Positions 18,757-26,076 are shown, counted from the stretch's first letter. The stretch is 64,000 nt of DNA from RZYY01 sp036794825 (GCA_036794825.1 DAIRGA010000001.1:269950-333949), one strand, 5' to 3'. A program made the numbers and translations. Notes: generated by a model from the letters alone, not told the origin.

Positions 18757-19956
18757 ATGATTAACAGAACTTTTGCTATCATCCTCATTAGTTTTTTAGC
18801 AATAAATTTTACACACGGGCAGGATAAACCCAATTACCTTGGTCAAACCAATACCATAACCACAGCAGTTCCATTTCTGTTAATTGCACCTGATTCCCGT
18901 TCAGGAGCTATGGGTGATGGTGGTGTAACCTCCACCCCGGATGCTAACTCAATGCACTGGAATCCTGCCAAATACGCCTTTATTGAATCCAAAGCCGGTT
19001 TTGCCGCCACCTACAGCCCCTGGCTCAGAGCCATTGTGAGCGATATTAACCTGGCATATGTTGCCGGTTACTACAAAATTGATGATCGTCAGGCCATTGC
19101 CGGATCTTTACTCTATTTTTCGTTGGGCGATATTACTTTTACAGATATTCAGGGACAAACCATTGGAAATTACCGTCCTAACGAATTTTCAATTGATGGA
19201 ACTTATTCACGTAAATTTTCTGAAAACTGGTCAGGAGCAGTAGCAGCGAGGTATATTCATTCCAATCTTACCCAGGGAATCACCGTTAGCGGTGTAGCTA
19301 CTAAACCCGGTCAATCAATCGCTGCCGACATTTCAGTTTATCATCAGCGTGAGCTTAACTGGCGCAGCATGGAGTATGCTGAATTTTCATTTGGTCTCAA
19401 TTTATCCAACATTGGTTCGAAAATTTCCTACTCTGATGCTACTACCGAGACCGACTTTATACCAACCAATCTGCGATTTGGCCCCCGCCTCACCATGGAT
19501 TTGGATGAATTCAACCGATTGTCTTTCTTTTTCGATATCAACAAATTACAGGTACCCACCCCACCAATCTACGCCACCGATGAAAACGGTCAAACCATTG
19601 TTGATGAAAACGGAAACAAAGTCATCGAAGCTGGTAAGGATCCCAACGTAAACGTTATCCAAGGTATGATTCAGTCGTGGTACGATGCTCCGGGCGGTTT
19701 TGAAGAGGAGTTGCGGGAGTTTTATTACAGCATCGGCACCGAATACTGGTACAATAAAGCTTTTGCGGTAAGAGGCGGATTTTTCTACGAGAATAAATAT
19801 AAAGGAAACCGCCAGTATTTTACCCTCGGCGCCGGGTTGAAATACAACGTTTTCGGGCTTGATTTCTCTTATCTTATTCCGCTCGAACAACGAAACCCAC
19901 TCGAGAATACACTCAGGTTCACGCTTTCCTTCGACTTCAACGATTTCTATAATTAA
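18757..19956 (+). CDS. porV: T9SS outer-membrane protein PorV (LptO)
   Basis: About 399 residues from the chosen start; an in-frame ATG at 18724 would add 11 residues ahead of the signal peptide, so the inner Met (before INRTFAIILISFLAINFTHG) is preferred. The mature part contains AVPFLLIAPDSRSGAMGDGG and NSMHWNPAKYAFIESKAG, diagnostic of PorV, and ends in alternating barrel strands (FRFTLSFDFNDF). PorV is a FadL-like outer-membrane barrel that carries cargo from the translocon (SprA/Sov) to PorU in the attachment complex. It is the last gene of the porU-porU-porV unit, about 80 bp after copy 2 and directly before a strong terminator. Confidence 0.95.
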   Translation: MINRTFAIILISFLAINFTHGQDKPNYLGQTNTITTAVPFLLIAPDSRSGAMGDGGVTSTPDANSMHWNPAKYAFIESKAGFAATYSPWLRAIVSDINLAYVAGYYKIDDRQAIAGSLLYFSLGDITFTDIQGQTIGNYRPNEFSIDGTYSRKFSENWSGAVAARYIHSNLTQGITVSGVATKPGQSIAADISVYHQRELNWRSMEYAEFSFGLNLSNIGSKISYSDATTETDFIPTNLRFGPRLTMDLDEFNRLSFFFDINKLQVPTPPIYATDENGQTIVDENGNKVIEAGKDPNVNVIQGMIQSWYDAPGGFEEELREFYYSIGTEYWYNKAFAVRGGFFYENKYKGNRQYFTLGAGLKYNVFGLDFSYLIPLEQRNPLENTLRFTLSFDFNDFYN

Positions 19957-19978
19957 CAGAGTGCCAACAAAACGCAAA

Positions 19979-20009
19979 AGCCGGAAGGGATTCCCTTCCG
20001 GCTTTTTTT
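19979..20009 (+). terminator. Rho-independent terminator of porV operon
   Basis: A near-perfect hairpin (agccggaaggga paired with tcccttccggct) with a very short loop is followed by seven T residues. It lies 22 bp after the porV stop and directly before ispF. Confidence 0.92.
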
Positions 20010-20034
20010 GTTAGTTTTGATGGCAAAAAAGGAT

Positions 20035-20520
20035 ATGAATTTCCGCATAGGATTCGGATATGACGTTCACCGGCTGGAACCCGGCAGACGTCTGGTTTTG
20101 GGTGGAACAGAGATACCACATTATAAAGGAGCAGACGGTCACTCCGATGCCGACGTGCTGATCCATGCCATTTGCGATGCCCTGCTTGGTGCAGCCAACC
20201 TGAATGACATCGGATTTCACTTTCCCGACAGCGACTCCAGTTACAAAGGCATCGAAAGTACAATCCTGCTCAGGAAGGTTTTGGAACTTATCAGGCAAAA
20301 AGGTTATTCTGTTGGAAATATTGATTCTACTATCGCATTGCAGAAACCTAAGATTGCTGGTTTTATTCCGCAAATGAAAACCAAACTGGCTCAAACTTTA
20401 ATGATCCCGGAAGATTTGATCTCCATCAAAGCAACCACCACCGAAAAGCTTGGATTTGAAGGTCGTGAAGAGGGTATATCAGCTTATGCTGTGGCACTGA
20501 TCGAAAAAATCAGCAATTAA
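20035..20520 (+). CDS. ispF: 2-C-methyl-D-erythritol 2,4-cyclodiphosphate synthase
   Basis: 161 residues from the ATG at 20035, the usual IspF length; the ATG at 20020 adds five residues. An aaaaaagga stretch lies just ahead of the chosen start. Metal-ligand residues are Asp10 and His12 (GYDVHRL) and His44 (ADVLIHAICDALLG); GHSDAD, DIGFHFPDSD and KATTTEKLGFEGREEGISA complete the signature. The enzyme makes the cyclic diphosphate intermediate of the non-mevalonate isoprenoid pathway. It sits alone between the porV terminator and the integrated element. Confidence 0.97.
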   Translation: MNFRIGFGYDVHRLEPGRRLVLGGTEIPHYKGADGHSDADVLIHAICDALLGAANLNDIGFHFPDSDSSYKGIESTILLRKVLELIRQKGYSVGNIDSTIALQKPKIAGFIPQMKTKLAQTLMIPEDLISIKATTTEKLGFEGREEGISAYAVALIEKISN

Positions 20521-20570
20521 CCTGTTGCAGCGGAGCTATAAACTTTGCCAACTGTATTGCCGAAAACAAA

Positions 20571-20603
20571 AATGGCTTAGAGATTATAAATCCATAAGCC
20601 ATT
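20571..20603 (+). terminator. Hairpin after ispF, possible terminator
   Basis: The arms aatggctta (20571-20579) and taagccatt (20595-20603) form a 9-bp stem with a 15-nt loop, 50 bp after the ispF stop. The following bases are AT-rich but without a clean T run, so termination is only possible. Confidence 0.45.
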
Positions 20604-20615
20604 CATTATCATTTA

Positions 20616-20640
20616 GTTGCCCGACCAGGGCAAGAACCTA
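20616..20640 (+). repeat. Left attachment repeat (displaced tRNA-Gln 3' end)
   Basis: gttgcccgaccagg (20616-20629) matches exactly the 3' acceptor and T-stem end of tRNA-Gln at 25349-25362. After four mismatched bases the next seven (gaaccta) match again, giving 21 of 25 identical. The rest of the tRNA is absent, so this is an att half-site and not a gene. Confidence 0.85.
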
Positions 20641-20783
20641 TAATGTTTATCTTGGTTAAATTATGATAATCAGCGAATTAGATAAATTGATGTTTAAATT
20701 GATAATCAGTACTTTAAATCAAGTAGATACATATTGCCAAACGTTAAAAAAGCATAAAAAAGCATAAAATAAATACCGGTTAA

Positions 20784-20802
20784 CGTCCCCGATTGCGTCC
20801 CC
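20784..20802 (+). repeat. Left copy of 19-bp direct repeat (candidate arm site)
   Basis: cgtccccgattgcgtcccc, two cgtcccc heptamers 12 bp apart. It matches 18 of 19 bases at 25275-25293 in the same orientation. It lies immediately upstream of the int -7 box, so binding here could control both recombination and int transcription. Confidence 0.65.
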
Positions 20803-20807
20803 TTCTA

Positions 20808-20815
20808 TATCTTTG
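20808..20815 (+). promoter_or_regulatory. -7 box of the integrase promoter
   Basis: TAtcTTTG matches the Bacteroidota -7 consensus, 16 bp before the int start codon; the 19-bp repeat overlaps the region upstream of it. Confidence 0.5.
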
Positions 20816-20831
20816 CCTAAACTTCAAAACT

Positions 20832-22160
20832 ATGGCAAACATTACATTTGTGCTTAGAAACCCCAAATCAACGAGCAACACGCTTGTTTTTATGATTTAC
20901 AGGTTACCAGACCGGCAAAGGCTAAAGTATTCAACTAAAAAAAGCGTACACCCTGACCACTGGAACAGCAAAACCTACCGGGCAAATACCGATATTGAGG
21001 GCGGACGATTGCTAAAAAGCCAACTGAAAACACTAAACATTGTCATTGATAAATACGAAAACACGCTACAAGGGATAATCGCTAATTTAGAGATCGGTAG
21101 TATTCAGATTACACCCGAACGATTGCGGCAGGAACTCGATAAAGTTTTTGGCGTTGGCAAAAAGAACAAACGGAATGATTTTATTAAGTTTTGCGAAGAT
21201 TGGATTGAAACCGTTAAATTCACGAGGGAACGCAACCCCAAACCGATTGAGGAAACCACGAGAACCAAATACAGGGTATTATTGACACACCTAAAAAGTT
21301 TCATTGAAAAGGAGCGTTCCGGCAGCTTCAATATTGATGCAGAAAGCGAGGTAATTTCCTTTTATGAGGATTTTGTAAGTTACCTTCAAAATGACAAGAA
21401 CCAGAAGGTTAACACTATTGGTAAAAATGTCAAAGCATTGAAGGTGTTAATGCGTGTCGCTTATGAAGCTGGTGTTATTAAAACCCAAATGCACGAGAGT
21501 AGCAAATTTATCGCACCATCTGAAGAAACCACTGTTATTTACCTGACGAGCCAGGAACTTGAAAAGATTTGGAGCTTGGATTTATCAGAAAAGAAAAGCC
21601 TTGATCGGGTGAAGGATGTTTTCTTAATGGCCTGCTACACTGGCTTATCCTATGCCGACAGCGCAACCATCACTTATGAAAACAACATATTAGAAACCGA
21701 AGACGGAAAGCAAATGGTTTACAAACGATTCAAGACCAGAAAGCGAACAAGTAAATTCATTCACGTCCCATTACACTGGCGCATCCTTGAAATACTTGAA
21801 AAATACAATGGCGCACTTCCAAAAGTAATCACCAACCAAAAGCTAAACGATTACATTAAGGACGTTTGCGAACTGGCTGGAATTGATACGCCGACTCTAT
21901 ACGAATCCACCGCAGAAGGAATGAAAGTTTCTACCTATGTCCCAAAATATCAACTAATATCGTCCAAAGTCGCACGAAAAACATTTGCAACCAACGCAGT
22001 AATTTGGGGAATCCCGAGGTCAAAAATAATGCTACTTACCGGACACGCCACCGAATCTGCCTTTAATCATTACATTGGACTTGATGGACAGGAGAACGCA
22101 AAAGACCTGATGAATTATGACTACTTCAAACGTCCGCAAATAGCCCTAAAAGTTGTTTAA
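20832..22160 (+). CDS. int: Tyrosine recombinase (phage integrase family)
   Basis: 442 residues from the ATG at 20832; the frame is open 13 codons further upstream but that stretch overlaps the -7 box. The N-terminal Arm-DNA-binding-like domain (ITFVLRNPKSTSNT, about 3-16) is typical of Bacteroidota integrases, followed by a SAM-like core-binding domain (about 110-215) and the catalytic domain. Catalytic elements visible are CYTGLSYAD (first-Arg region, but no Arg follows directly), SSKVARKTFAT, LLTGHATESAFNHY with the conserved GH, and the nucleophile Tyr in NHYIG. The conventional TGLR Arg is replaced by TGLSYADSATI, as is normal in this Bacteroidota subgroup. It should integrate and excise the element at tRNA-Gln. 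Confidence 0.93.
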   Translation: MANITFVLRNPKSTSNTLVFMIYRLPDRQRLKYSTKKSVHPDHWNSKTYRANTDIEGGRLLKSQLKTLNIVIDKYENTLQGIIANLEIGSIQITPERLRQELDKVFGVGKKNKRNDFIKFCEDWIETVKFTRERNPKPIEETTRTKYRVLLTHLKSFIEKERSGSFNIDAESEVISFYEDFVSYLQNDKNQKVNTIGKNVKALKVLMRVAYEAGVIKTQMHESSKFIAPSEETTVIYLTSQELEKIWSLDLSEKKSLDRVKDVFLMACYTGLSYADSATITYENNILETEDGKQMVYKRFKTRKRTSKFIHVPLHWRILEILEKYNGALPKVITNQKLNDYIKDVCELAGIDTPTLYESTAEGMKVSTYVPKYQLISSKVARKTFATNAVIWGIPRSKIMLLTGHATESAFNHYIGLDGQENAKDLMNYDYFKRPQIALKVV

Positions 22161-22185
22161 AACTTGTCTTGTGGTTGCCGCTTAA

Positions 22186-22215
22186 AAGCCCTGTTTAACC
22201 CGCAGGGCTTTTTTT
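22186..22215 (+). terminator. Rho-independent terminator of int
   Basis: aagccctg (22186-22193) pairs with cagggctt (22203-22210), and a run of T follows to 22215. It lies 25 bp after the int stop. Confidence 0.88.
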
Positions 22216-22327
22216 ATGACTACTTTTTGACACTTTCCAATGTTAAGAAATTGTTAACCCTTGTAATTTGTTGTTTTTCAGGTATCAAAATGAGTAAACC
22301 AAAAAACCAATCCGGCATTTGTGATAC

Positions 22328-22335
22328 TAATTTTG
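22328..22335 (+). promoter_or_regulatory. -7 box of the xis-rep operon
   Basis: TAatTTTG, 28 bp upstream of the ATG of the excisionase-like gene and downstream of the int terminator. No obvious -33 element. Confidence 0.45.
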
Positions 22336-22363
22336 CTAAATTAATTATTAAAAAAGCAAAATC

Positions 22364-22648
22364 ATGGAAAAATTAGTTTTTAATGTTGCTGACGTAGATG
22401 AAATGATTGCAAAAATTACGAACGTTTTTGAATCAACCTTGCAGAGGTATCAAAAAGAATTCCTAAAGGATCAGTTTCTTTCAAGAGAAGAAGTTTCTGA
22501 AATCCTGGATTACGGGTTGCCGTCATTGGATAAACTGTTAACACCAGAACCCGGTAAAATTCACCTGAAAAGCTCTTACGTTGGTGGAAAGGTGCGAATA
22601 CTTTGGAGCGACCTGCTTACCTTCATGAAAGAAACACAAAGAAAGTAA
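22364..22648 (+). CDS. Excisionase-like helix-turn-helix protein
   Basis: 94 residues. The N-terminal half (VADVDEMIAKITNVFESTL) looks helical. The C-terminal half FLSREEVSEILDYGLPSLDKLL, then IHLKSSYVGGKVRILWSDLL, has the layout of the winged HTH-17/excisionase domains common in Bacteroidota mobile elements (SREEV...S...L.RLV....D..). The likely role is a recombination directionality factor or a regulator of the operon. The following small gene starts 3 bp after its stop, so translation is probably coupled. Confidence 0.65.
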   Translation: MEKLVFNVADVDEMIAKITNVFESTLQRYQKEFLKDQFLSREEVSEILDYGLPSLDKLLTPEPGKIHLKSSYVGGKVRILWSDLLTFMKETQRK

Positions 22649-22651
22649 GCC

Positions 22652-22858
22652 ATGAAACCAAGTAACAACCTCAACCACAGAGGACAAAAAAGGACACCCA
22701 CAGATGCAGAGGAACGGAACAACAAACTGTTTTCGTTCCTGTGCGCTGTGCCTCACATTCAGGAAATCCACCCCCAAGCCATTTCCGTATTAGCCGAAAG
22801 ATTTGCTATTGATACGAAGGAGTTAACAGAACTGATTAAACTTTATGCTGCACTATGA
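22652..22858 (+). CDS. Small hypothetical protein in the element
   Basis: 68 residues; I do not recognise a family. The N-terminus is charged and polar (NHRGQKRTPTDAEERNNK). The C-terminal 40 residues could form two helices (AISVLAERFAIDTKELTELIKLYAAL). Its stop overlaps the start of the rep-like gene by 4 bp (ATGA), and it begins 3 bp after the excisionase-like gene. This tight packing supports a real gene in a three-gene operon. It may be a rep regulator; that is inference from position only. Confidence 0.6.
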   Translation: MKPSNNLNHRGQKRTPTDAEERNNKLFSFLCAVPHIQEIHPQAISVLAERFAIDTKELTELIKLYAAL

Positions 22859-24204
22859 TTTGTAACTTTTCCACCCATCAACTACCTATTGAGCCTCAAC
22901 GCTTGATTGATAACCCAATACTTGACTTTTCCGGTAAGTATTCTGCAAGCACCGGCGACACATCAACAAATAAAATCTATTGCGAAAAACAACACCTGAC
23001 GTGGGCAATAAAAGATAACAAGCCATTCCTTAAAGGAAACCTGCATAAGTACTTCACCAATGATCCGCTAATTGGTAACAGCAGCCAGTTTAGTATTAGC
23101 CAGATACAATCAGCAATTGACCAGATAGAACAAGACTACCATATGAACGCTTCTTCTATCATGCTCCGAAGTTTCGAGTTTGCTGTTAATATTACCGGAC
23201 TTGATAAGTACGACCTGACCACCGAAACCGTTCTGGATAGCTTTGTAATGCACGAAGGCGTTAGGTTTAACAAGGTTAAAAATAAATCCAGATACGAAAC
23301 CACAGCCGAGCATGCACACTATGATCTGAAAGCCTACGACAAAGCCTTGCAATACACCACAGACCCAACGCTTAGATTTGAAGTTCATCTTAAAGCCATG
23401 CAACCGGTTAAAGAGATCGGTATTAAATCACTTGCTGACTTCGGAAATAAAGACAAGCTGAAAGGATTGCAGAATATTCTAATGCAAAAAACTGATGGAT
23501 TGATTTTTTTAGACCCTCTTGCATTGCTTAATCCAAAAACGACCAAACAGCAACGGGAAAAGCTATTGGACGGAAGTAGGCCTGAATATTGGGAAGGACT
23601 TGTTAGGAATGGAAAAAAAAATATCACTACAATCAGAAAGCGATACAAAGAGTTGGTTTGTGAATTGGCAGGAAGAAACATTGCGGAAATCCTGAAAACC
23701 GAAATAGAAAACCACTGCAATAAATTACTGATTGAGGAGAATGTAGATTGTCCACGATTTAAACCTTTAGACTTGTGTTTAAATCATGGACAAAGTACCC
23801 CCCTAATAACCGATCCCGAAAGTACTTTAAATCATGGACAAAGTGAAACAATGCTACCAAACTCCGAAAGTACTTTAAATCATGGACAAAGTGAAATAGA
23901 AAGTACTTTAAATCATGGACAAACTGAAACAGATAGTACTTTAAATCATGGACAAAGTACCACAGAAACAACCACCAGAAACAACCACCTAAGACAGCCT
24001 GATCAGGCAGACAATGCCGGAATGATGATTTATCAGCAATGGCAAAAGTTTAATCCTAAAAACATGTTCATCAATCCTAAGAAGTTTCCAATGATGACTA
24101 AATACAATCTTGAAATGCTTTGCGATGATCTGTACTTCAACCAGAATGTAAGTATCCGGCCTGATGAGTATTATCGTAAATACGAATCACTTTTAAGCCA
24201 ATAG
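22855..24204 (+). CDS. Putative replication initiator (Rep) with repeat-bearing C-terminal region
   Basis: 449 residues. The N-terminal 300 contain SFEFAVNITG, VRFNKVKNKSRYETTAEH, LKAYDKALQY and LRFEVHLKAMQPVKEIG. This succession of strands with a K.YDK motif followed by RFEVH recalls phage/plasmid rolling-circle initiators (G2P/Phage_CRI-like), but I cannot confirm the family. Residues about 305-375 are low-complexity with five LNHGQ(S/T) repeats, encoded by DNA repeats that look like iterons. The last 65 residues (MIYQQWQKFNPKNMFINPKK...) resemble a short DNA-binding or helical tail. It overlaps the preceding gene by 4 bp. Alternative: an unrelated element-specific DNA-processing protein. 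Confidence 0.6.
   Translation: MICNFSTHQLPIEPQRLIDNPILDFSGKYSASTGDTSTNKIYCEKQHLTWAIKDNKPFLKGNLHKYFTNDPLIGNSSQFSISQIQSAIDQIEQDYHMNASSIMLRSFEFAVNITGLDKYDLTTETVLDSFVMHEGVRFNKVKNKSRYETTAEHAHYDLKAYDKALQYTTDPTLRFEVHLKAMQPVKEIGIKSLADFGNKDKLKGLQNILMQKTDGLIFLDPLALLNPKTTKQQREKLLDGSRPEYWEGLVRNGKKNITTIRKRYKELVCELAGRNIAEILKTEIENHCNKLLIEENVDCPRFKPLDLCLNHGQSTPLITDPESTLNHGQSETMLPNSESTLNHGQSEIESTLNHGQTETDSTLNHGQSTTETTTRNNHLRQPDQADNAGMMIYQQWQKFNPKNMFINPKKFPMMTKYNLEMLCDDLYFNQNVSIRPDEYYRKYESLLSQ
23743..23958 (+). repeat. Iteron-like repeat array inside the rep-like gene
   Basis: tttaaatcatggacaaagt starts at 23778, 23826, 23874, 23907 and 23940 (copy four ends aaact), with spacings of exactly 48, 48, 33 and 33 bp. 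Copies two to five are extended upstream by agtac, creating partial hairpins (gtacttt ... aaagtac in copy five). A degenerate inverted copy lies at 23743-23763 (18 of 21 matches). Spacings are multiples of three, so each copy reads LNHGQ in the protein. This fits Rep-binding iterons embedded in the coding sequence, or an amplified peptide repeat. Confidence 0.75.
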
Positions 24205-25008
24205 AACAACTCACCCCCGACAATGTGCCTAACCAATCCTAACCATCTAAAAATTGAACTACCGTGCGTACCTGTCACGCAACGATCTGGTTAACCGACT
24301 TGCCAATATCAGCAAGCGGAGCCAGCACCAAACACAATACATTGCATTAACCACCTACCCGAAAGCCTAAAAACGATTTAAAGCCCCTCTAACGGACTTT
24401 TACCCTTTTCCGCACTTAGATACTATAAAAGTATGAACGTTTGCCTATGGGCTTAAAAATGGCCTTAAATTAAATTCCCTGCCTTTAGGTATTGTTTTCC
24501 CCTTAAAGTTTGTCTTATTAGTATCCACCAGAAATGTAGCCCGTGTATGGCTGCCAATCCATTAACACAAATTAACGGCCTGTAATTGATTTACAGTGTA
24601 TTACTTTGGCTAATGTTAAGTATTAGTTGAAGTGTGATTACTTTACACCCTTTTGGGGGTAAACGTCAAAATTAGCGCAAACTCCTGGTAGTTTTTCCCA
24701 AATCTGGGATTAACTAAGTGATGAATTCCGTTCATACGGAAAACATGGATTTAGAGCAACTTAATTAATAAACGACCCCCAACGCCTACGATTGCGGAAA
24801 CCATTTTTTGCGGACGGTGGGCGCGGTCTGCGTATTATTTTTTTGTGTGTGATGGTGCGGGGTAACTAAATTATATCGGTAATCCTGTACCGAAATAATA
24901 ACATGTAGGGTATTAGCAATGCAGCCCACCAAGTTTATCCTGATGGGCTGCCTTGTTACCGTTTAACCTGTTTGCTGTCAGGCGGTACACATTTTCGTAA
25001 ATCCCTGC
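24205..25008. other. Non-coding, hairpin-rich segment of the element (candidate origin)
   Basis: 804 bp with no gene I can support. Hairpins seen: ttccgt/acggaa (24726-24731 with 24736-24741, loop tcat), cggta/taccg (24877-24881 with 24888-24892) and gcagccca/tgggctgc (24921-24928 with 24944-24951). The last could also terminate the minus-strand gene at 25009-25197. A 38-codon frame from a TTG (24254-24370) is the only coding-like stretch and has no start signal. Position after rep suggests an origin of replication or packaging signal; this is inference. Confidence 0.4.
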
Positions 25009-25197
25009 TTAGTTGACCAGGTCAAACCATTTGCGCCGAACTGGTGCAATCCACTGCGAAACGTCCGCACCAATCATGTGACTAAACCAACCAGCTTCTT
25101 TGGTTGTGCCTGCCGGAATGCTTACAAGTGGAGAACTGATTTCTTTTTTGAGCCTTAACATTTGGCCGTCCGTGAACCGTTTAATTGTTGCTGCCAT
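25009..25197 (-). CDS. Small hypothetical protein at the right end of the element
   Basis: 62 residues, not recognised. It opens MAATIKRFTDGQMLRLKKEI and ends with WIAPVRRKWFDLVN; it is basic and has balanced amino-acid use, unlike a random frame. A good -7 box (TAtcTTTG on the minus strand) lies 39 bp upstream of the ATG, and the right 19-bp repeat lies upstream of that. It is transcribed toward the centre of the element. It may be a regulator or accessory recombination protein; there is no direct evidence. Confidence 0.5.
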   Translation of the reverse strand: MAATIKRFTDGQMLRLKKEISSPLVSIPAGTTKEAGWFSHMIGADVSQWIAPVRRKWFDLVN

Positions 25198-25235
25198 TGC
25201 TTTAACTTTTTTGGTTAGTGTTTAAATTATCGGGG

Positions 25236-25243
25236 CAAAGATA
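25236..25243 (-). promoter_or_regulatory. -7 box of the right-end small gene
   Basis: The minus strand reads TAtcTTTG, identical to the int -7 box, and it likewise has the 19-bp direct repeat about 30 bp upstream. Confidence 0.5.
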
Positions 25244-25274
25244 AAGGCTTAAAAATTCAATTCCCGGCTGATTG

Positions 25275-25293
25275 CGTCCCCGATGGCGTCCCC
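25275..25293 (+). repeat. Right copy of 19-bp direct repeat (candidate arm site)
   Basis: cgtccccgatggcgtcccc differs by one base from 20784-20802 and keeps the 12-bp spacing of the two cgtcccc heptamers. It lies 55 bp inside the right attachment repeat. Confidence 0.65.
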
Positions 25294-25348
25294 ATACAAA
25301 AAAACCGGCCTATAACTACTTGTTAATAAGCCGGTTAATCATTTTGTT

Positions 25349-25373
25349 GTTGCCCGACCAGGACTCGAACCTA
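25349..25373 (+). repeat. Right attachment repeat within tRNA-Gln
   Basis: Counterpart of 20616-20640; it covers the discriminator base, the 3' acceptor strand and the T arm of the tRNA gene. The exact core is gttgcccgaccagg (25349-25362). Confidence 0.85.
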
Positions 25374-25420
25374 GACCAAGAGAACCAAAATCTCTTGTGC
25401 TGCCATTACACCATCGGGCA
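25350..25420 (-). tRNA. tRNA-Gln (UUG)
   Basis: Read on the minus strand: acceptor stem TGCCCGA/TCGGGCA, a short D arm (GTG...CAC), anticodon stem AGAGA/TCTCT around the loop TTTTGGT (anticodon TTG), T arm CTAGG-TTCGAGT-CCTGG and discriminator A. The length is 71 nt and CCA is not encoded. A TAttTTTG -7 box lies at 25439-25446 on the minus strand. The gene is intact although an element has inserted at its 3' end, as usual for this type of integration. Confidence 0.95.
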
Positions 25421-25524
25421 TCCGATTTTTTGAGGCCGCAAAAATAATACTTTTTCATTGCTGAAAAAGAATTTTTCTGTTTTAAACGATTAATTGTCCA
25501 CAGCAGAGCCACTTTGGCCAACAC

Positions 25525-25836
25525 TCAGCACATCCGTGCGATCATCGAACCTATTAGGTTCCGGTTCTTTATTAGGAATCGAAGCTCATTACCCTGATCC
25601 AGGATGAGATTTAAACCGTTACTCAGTACAATCCAGGTATTGAAAAAGATAACATTGCTGATTGTTTTTGGGTCAATTTCCAGGTCGTACTCACCTGTGT
25701 GCCCGTTAATGCTTTTGAAATAGATGCGCTGGTTGGTGAGGATGAGTTTGCCCCGGACCTTCCCGTTCCCGTTGATGCATAAATCGGAATCGGTGGCTTT
25801 CATCACCAGTTCGTTGGCTTTCAGACTGATTTTCAT
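25525..25836 (-). CDS. Small GRAM/PH-like domain protein
   Basis: 103 residues with no signal peptide or membrane segment. GKLILTNQRIYFKSING (about 30-46) is the core motif of GRAM/bacterial PH domains ('G.L.LTN.RLIF'), followed by the strands EYDLEIDPKTISNVIF and IVLSNGLNLILDQGNELRFLI. These small one-domain proteins probably bind lipids or proteins; no specific role is known. It stands alone between the tRNA and the M28 peptidase. Domain call moderate, function unknown. Confidence 0.65.
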   Translation of the reverse strand: MKISLKANELVMKATDSDLCINGNGKVRGKLILTNQRIYFKSINGHTGEYDLEIDPKTISNVIFFNTWIVLSNGLNLILDQGNELRFLIKNRNLIGSMIARMC

Positions 25837-26026
25837 TGTTGACGGTGTTTGATGAATGGTTGCTTTGAAGAGAAAATAATGCTAATTTGACGAATTGCTC
25901 TGGATTTCGTTACAATAAACAGATAGAGAGGGTTTTACATAATCTGACATTATTCATTTCCAGGCATTTATCACCAGCCAGGAATAACCACTGAACGACA
26001 ACCTGGAGTCATTCTGTTAATAAGTG

Positions 26027-26034
26027 TAAATTTG
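26027..26034 (+). promoter_or_regulatory. -7 box of the M28 peptidase gene
   Basis: TAaaTTTG, 42 bp upstream of the chosen ATG at 26077; no convincing -33 element. Confidence 0.4.
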
Positions 26035-26076
26035 CAAATCATTGGAAATATTTTAGTACCAACAAATCACTTTATC

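Larger units (their letters stand above)
20616..25373 (+). mobile_element. Integrative element in tRNA-Gln (about 4.7 kb)
   Basis: Bounded on the right by a complete tRNA-Gln(UUG) gene and on the left by a displaced copy of its 3' end, with a tyrosine recombinase just inside the left boundary. The order is int, terminator, xis-like gene, small gene, putative rep with iteron-like repeats, an 800-bp non-coding hairpin-rich segment, a small minus-strand gene and the tRNA. There are no recognisable conjugation, capsid or resistance genes. This is a minimal integrate-and-replicate element; whether it is a mobilisable plasmid-like element, a phage satellite or an inovirus-like genome cannot be settled from the visible genes. 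Confidence 0.85.

Noticed and set aside
20616..20640. Second tRNA gene
   Set aside because: Only the 3' acceptor/T-arm end is present, with no anticodon arm; it is the displaced att half-site.
22164..22376. 70-codon plus-strand frame after int
   Set aside because: It runs through the int terminator hairpin and into the start of the excisionase-like gene; composition is not protein-like in its first half.
23778..23958. CRISPR-like regularly spaced repeats
   Set aside because: Only five copies, with unequal spacings of 48 and 33 bp, located inside an intact coding frame and without cas genes; iteron or peptide-repeat explanations fit better.
23759..23971. Antisense 70-codon frame with repeated FVHDLKYF
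   Set aside because: It is the reverse complement of the repeat array in the rep-like gene; the frame stays open only because the repeats lack stops in that frame, and no start signal is seen.
24254..24370. 38-codon frame from a TTG in the element's non-coding segment
   Set aside because: Composition is somewhat protein-like (RNDLVNRLANIS), but it has no ATG, no upstream signal and no known match; it could be a remnant.
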